From Streptomyces sp. M41(2017) (GTDB taxonomy: Bacteria > Actinomycetota > Actinomycetes > Streptomycetales > Streptomycetaceae), in assembly GCF_002078175.1 (NCBI RefSeq), contig NZ_MWFK01000001.1:5580001-5644000 (forward strand): DNA of 64,000 bases. The letters run 5' to 3'. The position numbers were made by a program, and so were the translations under genes. This document shows, one piece after another, positions 50,537 to 57,618 of this stretch (positions are counted from its first letter, which is position 1; each line of letters starts with the position of its first letter). The notes beneath the pieces are model-generated. The model was not told the origin of the DNA. It saw nothing but the letters and a program-made list of their open reading frames with translations, and searched no databases.

Positions 50537-51178
50537 ATGCGGCTCACCAAGCACGCCCACGCATGCGTCACGGTCGAGAAGGACGACACCCGCCTTGTGA
50601 TCGATCCCGGCACCCTCACCCCCGACGCGGCGGACGCCGTCGGCCGCGCACAGGCAGTCCTGATCACCCACGAGCACTTCGACCATTTCGACGAGAAGCT
50701 GCTCGCTGCCGCCCTCGCGGACCGGCCCGAGCTGCAGATTTACGGCACGGCCGGCGTCGCGACCGCCCTGGGAAGCCAAGGAGGCCGCGTCCACACCGTC
50801 GCAGAGGGCGACACTTTCACCGTCAGCTCCGTCACCGTCGCTGTGCACGGCCACCGTCACGCGCTGATCCACGCCGACATACCGTGCCCCGACAACGTCG
50901 GCTACCTTCTCGACGGCACCCTGTATCACCCGGGCGACGCGTACTACGCCCCCGGTGTCCCCGTGCGCACCCTCCTGCTCCCCACCAGCGGGCCGTGGAC
51001 CAAGCTCGGCGAAGCTGCCGACTACGTCCGCGCGGTCAAGCCCGAACGGGTCGTCCAGATCCACGAACTCATGCTCAGCGACCTCGGACAGCACTCCGTC
51101 GCCAACCTCCTGGGCGAGAACGGTCTGACCGGGATCGCCGTCGAGCGCCTCGCACCGGGTACCGCCGTCCAGTTGTAG
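50537..51178 (+). CDS. Metallo-beta-lactamase-fold hydrolase (UlaG-like)
   Basis: 213 residues from ATG 50537 after GGAATCC. The metal motif THEHFDHFD, an earlier Asp in VIDPG, a His in VAVHGHRHALIH and the Asp in YHPGDAYY fit a binuclear metal site of the UlaG/lactonase-like group. Next to a divergent MarR gene and its operator, it is the likely regulated target. Substrate unknown; many relatives act on lactones, esters or phosphoesters. Confidence 0.88.
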   Translation: MRLTKHAHACVTVEKDDTRLVIDPGTLTPDAADAVGRAQAVLITHEHFDHFDEKLLAAALADRPELQIYGTAGVATALGSQGGRVHTVAEGDTFTVSSVTVAVHGHRHALIHADIPCPDNVGYLLDGTLYHPGDAYYAPGVPVRTLLLPTSGPWTKLGEAADYVRAVKPERVVQIHELMLSDLGQHSVANLLGENGLTGIAVERLAPGTAVQL

Positions 51179-51307
51179 AAGGTCCCGCACATCACGGCGT
51201 GCCCACCGTCAGGCCTTGCGCCATTCGCCGGTAGGCCCGGGTGGCGCGGGTCCGGCGACGCGCCCCCTCCGGGCCGGCGCTGACTGGTCCGGTCCGGTCC
51301 GGAAGCA

Positions 51308-51358
51308 GAAGCGGCCAAGGGCCCGAATCCTCATCGGATTCGGGCCCTCGGCCGCTTC
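51308..51358. terminator. Long terminator hairpin between convergent genes
   Basis: A near-perfect 23-base inverted repeat (one mismatch; GAAGCGGCC, then GGGCCCGAATCC on the left arm) with loop TCATC lies 10 bases from the end of the DUF3618 gene and 130 bases after the hydrolase stop. It should stop transcription from both sides. Confidence 0.9.
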
Positions 51359-51368
51359 ATGGCCACTG

Positions 51369-51812
51369 TCAGCTCTTCCGGCGGCGGGCTGTCAGCCAAA
51401 GCACGGCGACGCCCGCGCCGGCCACGAGCAGAACGGAGCGGCTGTCGCGCGCCAGCCGCGCGTACTGAGCCGTCCTGTCCTGCACGGACGCGGGTGCCTT
51501 CTCCTCCCACACCTGTCCGGCCTTGGCCGCTGCGGTCCGGGCCTGCGCGGCTGCCTGGGCGGCCTTCTCCTTGACCGGGGCAGGCAGCTTGTCCTGGACC
51601 TGTGAGGCGGATTTCGCCGCCTGGATCTTCAGCTCAGCGGCCTTGACGACCGCCTGCTCCTTCAGCTGACCGGCCCTCTGCTGGGCACGGGCCCTGGCGT
51701 CGGTCCTGTCCGCAAGATCCTGGACACCGAGGTCATGGCGAGTCTGCTCGATCTGTTCGCGCAGCTCGGCCGGCGTGGGAGGGGTGTGCTGGTCGGCGGG
51801 CGTGTGGGTCAT
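51369..51812 (-). CDS. DUF3618 domain membrane-tail protein
   Basis: 147 residues from ATG 51812. PAELREQIEQTRHDLGVQDLADR is the DUF3618 start; the middle is a long Ala/Lys/Gln helix (about 40-115), and the C-terminus is one membrane span (SVLLVAGAGVAVLWLTARRR). Its start overlaps the stop of the holin-X gene by 4 bases (ATGA), as is usual for this pair in actinobacteria. The pair is thought to act at the envelope; function is not established. Confidence 0.82.
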   Translation of the reverse strand: MTHTPADQHTPPTPAELREQIEQTRHDLGVQDLADRTDARARAQQRAGQLKEQAVVKAAELKIQAAKSASQVQDKLPAPVKEKAAQAAAQARTAAAKAGQVWEEKAPASVQDRTAQYARLARDSRSVLLVAGAGVAVLWLTARRRKS

Positions 51813-52180
51813 CGGTGTGCGCTCCTTTTGATCTCGGCCACGTCGGCCTTGACGTTCTCGATCGTGGTTTCGGGGACGGGCGAAGAAGCCTTGGCGGCCT
51901 GCTTCTTGCCGGAGAGGGCCAGCGCCGCGGCGATCACGCCGAGGGCGGCGGTCACGACGAGGGCTGCCGCCCAGAGCGGCAGCACGAGGGAAAGGGAGGC
52001 GATAGCGGTGGCAACCAGTGCCTGGAGCATCAAGAATCCGGCGAGCGAGGCGCCGCCGAACAGTCCGCCGCTCTTGCCGTACCGCTTGCCCTTCTCCTTC
52101 ATCTCCGCCTGCGCCAGCTTCATCTCGCCACGCACCAGCTCGGTCAACTGCTGCGAGGCCCGCTGGACCAGCTCGCCCAC
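51809..52180 (-). CDS. Holin-X (phage holin_3_6) family membrane protein, 5' end frameshifted
   Basis: The in-phase part runs from GTG 52180 for 123 residues: GELVQRASQQLTELVRGEMK is the family start, with two membrane spans (about 47-70 and 74-91). The real start is probably ATG 52247, which has an ideal AGGAGGTGATCGC in front. From there the frame reads MSSTQPPNLNSAP but leaves phase at a run of seven G (52207-52213, seven C on the coding strand). With six, it would continue HPTGVGHEPVGELVQ straight into the conserved sequence. Thus one extra base disables the natural start; it may be a sequencing error, a mutation or a slippage-prone switch. Coupled to the DUF3618 gene downstream. Confidence 0.75.
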   Translation of the reverse strand: MGELVQRASQQLTELVRGEMKLAQAEMKEKGKRYGKSGGLFGGASLAGFLMLQALVATAIASLSLVLPLWAAALVVTAALGVIAAALALSGKKQAAKASSPVPETTIENVKADVAEIKRSAHR

Positions 52181-52206
52181 CGGCTCGTGTCCGACACCGG
52201 TCGGGT

Positions 52207-52213
52207 GGGGGGG
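52207..52213 (-). other. Seven-base homopolymer that breaks the holin reading frame
   Basis: Seven G on the plus strand. Removing one restores a continuous 145-codon frame from the well-placed ATG at 52247 to the stop at 51809. Confidence 0.75.
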
Positions 52214-52385
52214 CCGAGTTCAGGTTGGGCGGTTGTGTGCTCGACATGCGATCACCTCCTGTGCTGTCCGTGGGACCGCTGTCGGCGGCCCTGGCTGTGT
52301 GGCGTAGCGAGTACCCCGAAGTGGCCGGTCCAGATAAGGGATGCGTCGCCATGAAGCCCGAAGCGCGCGGCACCTTGGGTGGCGG

Positions 52386-52961
52386 CTACAGCGGATGAGG
52401 CAGGAGGTACCGGACACGGCGGGTGAGCCAGCCGGCTCCCGCACCGATCAGGGCGCCGGCGCCCACGTCGCTGGGGTAGTGGGCTCCCGACTGAACGCGC
52501 TCCAGGGCCAGCAGGGCGGCAGGAACCGCGCAGACGGCAGCGGCAAGCGGCCACTCGGGCGCGACGGCGGCGGTGAAGGCTACGGCGGCCGCGGTGTGAC
52601 CCGACGGGAAGGAGGAGGAATCGGGCCGGTCCTCGACCTCATCGTGGTCGATCCACTCCTTGGGCGGGCGTGGGCGGTCGACCACCTGCTTGCCCACGCC
52701 GTTCGACACCAGCTGGGCGAGCGCGAGCGAGGCAAGTCCCAGCACCGCGGCTCTGTGGCCGCGCCGCCCACCGGTCATGGCCATGAGCGCTGCGGCTCCG
52801 CACCACAGCTTGCTGTTCTCCGCTGTCTCCTCGACCGCCGAAAGCAGCCGCCCGATGCCGGGAGGGATGCGACCTGCCGCACGCTGGGTCAGAAGCCGAT
52901 CTGCGTCGCGGGCGTCCGCTATCAGTTCCATGAGCGGCAGGTATCCCGGACGGCGCCTCAC
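52386..52961 (-). CDS. PAP2-family membrane phosphatase
   Basis: 191 residues. The three phosphatase motifs are complete: KQVVDRPRP (K-x6-RP), SFPSGHTAAA (PSGH) and ERVQSGAHYPSDVGAG (R-x5-H-x3-D). About five hydrophobic helices surround them. The enzyme removes phosphate from lipids such as undecaprenyl pyrophosphate or phosphatidate at the membrane surface. Start may be ATG 52961 or the internal ATG 52931 (MELIADARD). Confidence 0.87.
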   Translation of the reverse strand: MRRRPGYLPLMELIADARDADRLLTQRAAGRIPPGIGRLLSAVEETAENSKLWCGAAALMAMTGGRRGHRAAVLGLASLALAQLVSNGVGKQVVDRPRPPKEWIDHDEVEDRPDSSSFPSGHTAAAVAFTAAVAPEWPLAAAVCAVPAALLALERVQSGAHYPSDVGAGALIGAGAGWLTRRVRYLLPHPL

Positions 52962-53197
52962 ACACCCGTCCGCGGTCGTTCGATGGGCCCGTGCCGAGGA
53001 TTACTCACCCGTGTCGTCAGTGGCGCGGGTCGCGACGTGGAACGCGGAGCCGGCCGAGGCGATCATCCAGATGCCGCTCACCGATGTGCGCCTCGTCCGC
53101 CGGGGTTCTCACTCGGAGGGGTGTTCAGGACAGGTGGACGCACCGGAAGCGTGATCGACTGCACTTGGCGGTAGACGCTCTCGCCGGGGAGGTAGCG

Positions 53198-54109
53198 ATG
53201 GTGCAGGGCCGGCCGGACGGGCGGGTGGCGGTCGTCACGGGCGGCGCCCGAGGAGTGGGGGAGGCGACAGCCCGCCACCTCGCGCGCCGCGGACTGCGGC
53301 TGGCGCTCCTGGGACGCGAGCTGGATACGCTGCGCCAGGTCGCCGACAGCCTGCCGACCCAGACATGCTGCATCGAGGTGGACGTCACCGACGAGGCCGC
53401 ACTGCAGGGCGCGGCGTGCAGCGTTCAAAGACGCCTCGGTCCTGCATCGGTTGTCGTGGCGAACGCGGGTATCGCCGCCGCAGGGCTCTTCGCGGACACC
53501 GACACGGCCCTGTTCGACCGAGTCATCAACGTCAACCTGCTCGGCAGCGCGAACACGGCCCGCGCCTTCCTGCCCCAACTCCGGCGAACGGGCGGATACT
53601 TCCTGCAGATCGCCTCCACCGCAGCCTTCGGCTCCGCCCCCTTGATGAGCGCCTACTGCGCCTCGAAAGCAGGAGTGGAGTCCTTCGCCCAGGCGCTGCG
53701 CACCGAACTGCACCACCAAGGCGTCGACGTGGGAATCGCCTACCTCCACTGGACCGGCACCGACATGATCGGCGGCATCGACGACCATCCGGTGCTACGC
53801 GCCCTGCGAACCCACCAGCCCTCCCCGGCCCGACGTGTTCACAGCCCCGACCAGGTCGCCGCGTGGCTCGTACGCGGCATCAACAAGCGCGCAACCAGCG
53901 TGTACGCGCCGCCCTGGCTGCGTCTGGTGGAGCCGCTGCGCCCGCTGCTGCCCTCGATCGTGTCCCGGGTCGCACGCCGCTCCCTCGCTGATCTTCCGGC
54001 AGCGGAACTGCACAGCAATACCGGCGTTCTGGGAGCAGGCGGTCGCGCCGACTGGGAGTCGCACCGTCCCGCGCCCCCCTTGCCCCCCGTGACCCCGCCG
54101 CAGTGCTGA
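53198..54109 (+). CDS. Short-chain dehydrogenase with C-terminal extension
   Basis: 303 residues from ATG 53198 after GGGGAGG. TGGARGVG binds the cofactor, VVVANAGIA follows, and ASTAAFGSAPLMSAYCASK has Ser, Tyr and Lys. The last 60 residues (RGINKRATSVYAPPWLRLVEPLRPLLPSIVSRVARRSL) form an amphipathic helix-rich tail seen in SDRs that associate with membranes. Substrate unknown, perhaps lipid- or steroid-like. Confidence 0.87.
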   Translation: MVQGRPDGRVAVVTGGARGVGEATARHLARRGLRLALLGRELDTLRQVADSLPTQTCCIEVDVTDEAALQGAACSVQRRLGPASVVVANAGIAAAGLFADTDTALFDRVINVNLLGSANTARAFLPQLRRTGGYFLQIASTAAFGSAPLMSAYCASKAGVESFAQALRTELHHQGVDVGIAYLHWTGTDMIGGIDDHPVLRALRTHQPSPARRVHSPDQVAAWLVRGINKRATSVYAPPWLRLVEPLRPLLPSIVSRVARRSLADLPAAELHSNTGVLGAGGRADWESHRPAPPLPPVTPPQC

Positions 54110-54438
54110 TGGATCAGTTCCCCCAATAAAGACTGACGGGACGTGAACACAGGCGCGCCCGCGGCGACTGACCCTTTCAGTCAGTCCAGGGTCCGCACCT
54201 CGAAGTGCGGGTGAGCTTGCCTGCTTCGTCAGCACCGCCGTCTCGATGACCGGGCCAGTGGGGCCTCGGGAGGGGGACGCCGGTCTCCCCGCCGCTACTG
54301 CTGCGGCCTTCAACAAGCGGGCGGCCGGTTCCGTTACGGCCGGCAGGATCGGGCCGAGCGCCGACGGCTGGTGCCGCGTACCGACGGGTTGCGGAGGTGC
54401 GATCGGCAGTGCGGCCGGCCCGGCTGAGTAGTGCCAAG
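54110..54438. other. Intergenic region, no gene recognised
   Basis: 329 bases between convergent genes. No coding frame or strong hairpin is evident. Confidence 0.35.
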
Positions 54439-55050
54439 TCAGCTTGGCACTACCTCCCCTCCCCGGTCATCGCCGGCCGTGCCGGGGATGGCGTCGTCGA
54501 TGAGGACGGCGGCGATGGCGGCGGCGGTGGGGAAGGCGTCGGCGTTGAGGACCCGGGTGCGAGCCGCGGCGCCGTCGATGAGCAGCGCGAGCTGCTCGCC
54601 GAGCTGTTCAGGGTCGGCGGCGCCGGCTTCGCGCGCGGTGTCGGCGAGCCGCACGGCGACGGCCATCTTGTACTCCCGCGCGTACTGGGACGCGGGGTGC
54701 TCAGGGTCGTGGAGCTCCACGGCGGTGGCGATGTAGGGGCACAGAGGCGTGGTGGGGGCAACGTCGAAGGCGGCGAGGAGCCGTTCGCGGGGCGTGAGGT
54801 CGGTGCGGTCGAACACGCCGGACAGAACGGAGGGGTCGAACCGGCGCAGGTACTCGGCGACGAGTTCGTCCTTGCCGCCGAAGTGCTGGTAGGCCGTGCG
54901 CTTGGACACCTCGGCCGCGGCGCACAGCTGGTCCATGCCGGTGCGGTTGATGCCCTGCTCGCGGAAGAGCTGCTGGGACGCGCTGAGGATGCGCTCGCGA
55001 GCGCCCCTGCCGCGGCGGCGGCCCGTGGGGCCCTTCTCCAACTCCGTCAT
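54439..55050 (-). CDS. TetR/AcrR-family repressor
   Basis: 203 residues. The helix-turn-helix is RERILSASQQLFREQGINRTGMDQLCAAAEVSKRTAYQHFGGKDELVAEYLRR, preceded by a basic arm (GRRRGRGA). The ligand domain is unremarkable. It diverges from an SDR/F420-reductase operon; the direct repeat CGGTGTAC(A/T)TA in the 160-base gap is a candidate operator, so it probably represses that operon and itself. Confidence 0.88.
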   Translation of the reverse strand: MTELEKGPTGRRRGRGARERILSASQQLFREQGINRTGMDQLCAAAEVSKRTAYQHFGGKDELVAEYLRRFDPSVLSGVFDRTDLTPRERLLAAFDVAPTTPLCPYIATAVELHDPEHPASQYAREYKMAVAVRLADTAREAGAADPEQLGEQLALLIDGAAARTRVLNADAFPTAAAIAAVLIDDAIPGTAGDDRGGEVVPS

Positions 55051-55080
55051 AGCTCCACCCTACCGCAGGTGGGTAACGAG

Positions 55081-55145
55081 CGGTGTACATAGTTTGCGCC
55101 GCAGCTGATCGCCCCGTACGGTAAGGAAACAGGACGGTGTACTTA
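55081..55145. promoter_or_regulatory. Candidate operator: direct repeat in the TetR/SDR gap
   Basis: CGGTGTACATA (55081-55091) and CGGTGTACTTA (55135-55145) repeat 10 of 11 bases in the same orientation, 54 bases apart, one near each start codon. A central GTAC makes each copy part of a short palindrome. Confidence 0.5.
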
Positions 55146-55210
55146 ATGCCGTCGTTCCAGGTGCGCAGGGCACCACCTGTCAACTGCACCACCTACTCAA
55201 GGGAGCGACC

Positions 55211-55945
55211 ATGGGAAAGCTCGACGGCAAGGTTTCGGTCATCACCGGTGGCACCACCGGCATGGCGCTGGCCGGCGCGAAGCTGTTCGTCGACGAGGGA
55301 GCGCACGTCTTCATCACCGGCCGTCGCCAGGACGCCCTGGACGAGGCCGTGCGGCAGATCGGCCGCAACGTCACCGGCGTCCAGGGTGACGCCGCCGACC
55401 TGGACGATCTGGACCGCCTGTACGACACCGTCAAGCGGGAGAAGGGCAGCCTCGACGTGCTGTGGGCCAGTGCCGGCGGCGGCGAGCCCGCTCCGCTCGG
55501 CGAGATCACCGAGGCCCAGTTCGACACCTGGTTTGGACTCAACGCCCGCGGCACCCTGTTCACCGTCCAGAAGGCCCTCCAGCTCTTCAACGACGGCGGC
55601 TCCATCCTCATGACCGGCTCCAACGCCTCCCTCGGCGCCTTCCCCGGCTGGAGCGTCTACGCCGGCAGCAAGGCCGTCCAGCAGGCCTGGGCCCGCATCT
55701 GGCTCAACGAGCTCAAGGACCGCCGCATCCGCGTCAACGTCCTGACCCCCGGCCAGGTCGCCACCGCCAAGCAGGCGGAACTCTTCGACGAGGCCACCAA
55801 GCGCCAGTTCGAGTCCCTCATCCCCCGCGGCGAGATGGGTCACCCGGACGAGATCGCCACCGCCGCCCTGTTCCTCGCCTCCGACGACTCCAGCTACGTC
55901 AACGGCATGGAACTCGTCGCCGACGGCGGCACCACCGCCATCTGA
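55211..55945 (+). CDS. Short-chain dehydrogenase/reductase (SDR)
   Basis: 244 residues from ATG 55211 (GGGAGCGACC upstream). The cofactor loop is TGGTTGMA, where the third Gly is Ala, a tolerated variant. GSNASLGAFPGWSVYAGSK gives Ser, Tyr and Lys, and LTPGQVAT plus a C-terminal VADGGTT finish the classical SDR. It leads an operon with the F420/NADP reductase-like gene 33 bases downstream and is divergent from its likely repressor. Confidence 0.9.
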   Translation: MGKLDGKVSVITGGTTGMALAGAKLFVDEGAHVFITGRRQDALDEAVRQIGRNVTGVQGDAADLDDLDRLYDTVKREKGSLDVLWASAGGGEPAPLGEITEAQFDTWFGLNARGTLFTVQKALQLFNDGGSILMTGSNASLGAFPGWSVYAGSKAVQQAWARIWLNELKDRRIRVNVLTPGQVATAKQAELFDEATKRQFESLIPRGEMGHPDEIATAALFLASDDSSYVNGMELVADGGTTAI

Positions 55946-55978
55946 ACCCGACACCACACAACCAGGGCAGGACATCTC

Positions 55979-56602
55979 ATGAGCAGCATCAGCATCATCG
56001 GCACCGGAAACATGGCCCGCACCCTCGGCGTACGGGCGATAGCGGGCGGCAACACCGTCGAGATCATGGGCCGAAATCAGTCCAAGGCCACTGAACTGGC
56101 CAAAACGCTCGGCGGCGACACCACGACCGGAGAATGGGGCACCGCACCGGCCGGGGACATCGTCATCGTGGCCCTGCTGTACGACGGTGTCGTGCCGGCC
56201 GTCGTCCAGTACGGCGACGCACTCGCGGGAAAGGTCATCGTCGACATCAGCAATCCCTTCAACGCCACGTTCGACGGGCTGGCCCATCGCGAGGAGACCT
56301 CGATCGCACGGGAAGTCGCCAAGGCCGCCCCGGCCGGCGCCGGCGTGGTGAAGGCGTTCAACACCGTCTTCCGTCAGGTCCTGGAGAAGGGCCGGCCCGA
56401 TGTCTTCATCGCCGGGGACGATGCGTCGGCCAAGGCGCGGGTGGAGGCGTTCGTCGAGAGCCTCGGGCTGCGCCCGCTGGACGTCGGCGGCCTCTCCATG
56501 GCGCACTGGCTGGAAGGCGCGGGCGTGCTCACGGTGGGCCTCGCCAACCACGGGGTGGGGAATCTTGACTTCGCCATCGGCGTCACCGAACTTCCCGTCT
56601 GA
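55979..56602 (+). CDS. NADPH-dependent F420 reductase-like protein
   Basis: 207 residues from ATG 55979. IGTGNMARTLGVRAIAGGN is the dinucleotide-binding start; RNQSKATELAKTLG, VVDISNPF-like IVDISNPFN, and GAGVVKAFNTVF are the other conserved blocks of the F420-dependent NADP oxidoreductase family, which moves hydride between NADPH and deazaflavin F420. In the same operon as the SDR, it may recycle cofactor or act on a related substrate. Family good, F420 use inferred. Confidence 0.83.
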   Translation: MSSISIIGTGNMARTLGVRAIAGGNTVEIMGRNQSKATELAKTLGGDTTTGEWGTAPAGDIVIVALLYDGVVPAVVQYGDALAGKVIVDISNPFNATFDGLAHREETSIAREVAKAAPAGAGVVKAFNTVFRQVLEKGRPDVFIAGDDASAKARVEAFVESLGLRPLDVGGLSMAHWLEGAGVLTVGLANHGVGNLDFAIGVTELPV

Positions 56603-56735
56603 GCAGACGGTTCAAGGGTCCGATGGGGAGCGGCCACCGATGGAGGGACGGAGCCGGCGTGAGGCCGGGGCCCAACGGACAAGGCTCCCGTGCTGTTGTC
56701 ACCTGATCGGCCCGGTGGCTTTGCCCGGCCGGGTC

Positions 56736-57377
56736 CTAGCAGTAGCCGTGCACCCTGGCGCCGGCTGGAGCGAGGTTGGGCCAGGGATGCCCGGCTCTGT
56801 CGGAGGCAGCGGACCGTAGGAGGTCAAGAAGAGTGCACCCCGGGTAGCCCCGGAAAATCGCGTAGGTGCCACGGTAGTAGCAGCTCCAGTAGCTCACGAC
56901 CCGGCGTTGGGTGCGCGCGAAAAAGGCAGGGTTGTTCACGATGAACTGCCCGTAAGCGAGGTGGCCGCGCGTGCCGGGCGTGGCGAGATCACGGAGTTCA
57001 TCGCAGATGACGACAAGGATCTCCACGACGTACTCGCCAACCAGCTGCACGACGAAGGGGACGACCCATGGGTCCGTGCTAGCAACGATCTTCTCCAGGT
57101 GACGCTGTCTGACCACCCCGTCGCAGTGCCTTGAGTACAGGCAGTGCAGAAGCTGCCGTTGACGCGACGAAAGCGACGCCACCGCGTCGGTCGGCGGCTC
57201 GTCGTGGTAGAGACGGCCAGGGATGTAGACGTGCTGGTCCGCCACAACGACCGAGAACGAGGCGTGCGGTTGGAGCCGAGAGGCAGGCATCACCGCCAGC
57301 ACTGCCTCGGCATCGCTCGCAAGCTCGGATGGGAATGCCGTGGTCAACGGATTGCTGCTGTCGGAAAGCGGTTGCAC
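56736..57377 (-). CDS. Conserved hypothetical protein with paired helices
   Basis: 213 residues from GTG 57377. The core (LSSRQRQLLHCLYSRHCDGVVRQRHLEKI, WVVPFVVQLVGEYVVEILVVI, YGQFIVNNPAFFARTQRRVVSYWSCYYR) looks like a soluble all-helical domain rather than membrane helices. No enzyme motif. No ribosome-binding site precedes the GTG, and a TATGCT element ends 6 bases before it, so a leaderless message is possible. Function unknown; the protein type recurs in Streptomyces as a hypothetical. Confidence 0.6.
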   Translation of the reverse strand: MQPLSDSSNPLTTAFPSELASDAEAVLAVMPASRLQPHASFSVVVADQHVYIPGRLYHDEPPTDAVASLSSRQRQLLHCLYSRHCDGVVRQRHLEKIVASTDPWVVPFVVQLVGEYVVEILVVICDELRDLATPGTRGHLAYGQFIVNNPAFFARTQRRVVSYWSCYYRGTYAIFRGYPGCTLLDLLRSAASDRAGHPWPNLAPAGARVHGYC

Positions 57378-57618
57378 GTACCGAGCATAGGCGGATGAGC
57401 GGCCGGGTAGCCGGAAACGGCCCCACCTGCTCAACCCGGCGCAGGATGCGGTGAGTTCGGGGCTCCTGCGGCACCGTGCGTGATCCGCCGTCCTGACCAC
57501 ACGGACACCTTCTCCTTCCTGGCGCCGGTCCGCCTGGACGACTGAGACCGACCGGATGGGATGGGACGGGATGGGACGAGGTGGTGGCCACGCGGTTCGC
57601 GTGGCCATCGGCAGCGGG

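Noticed and set aside
51809..52247. Prophage origin for the holin-family gene
   Set aside because: The holin-X/DUF3618 pair is a common chromosomal actinobacterial module, and no other phage gene is nearby.
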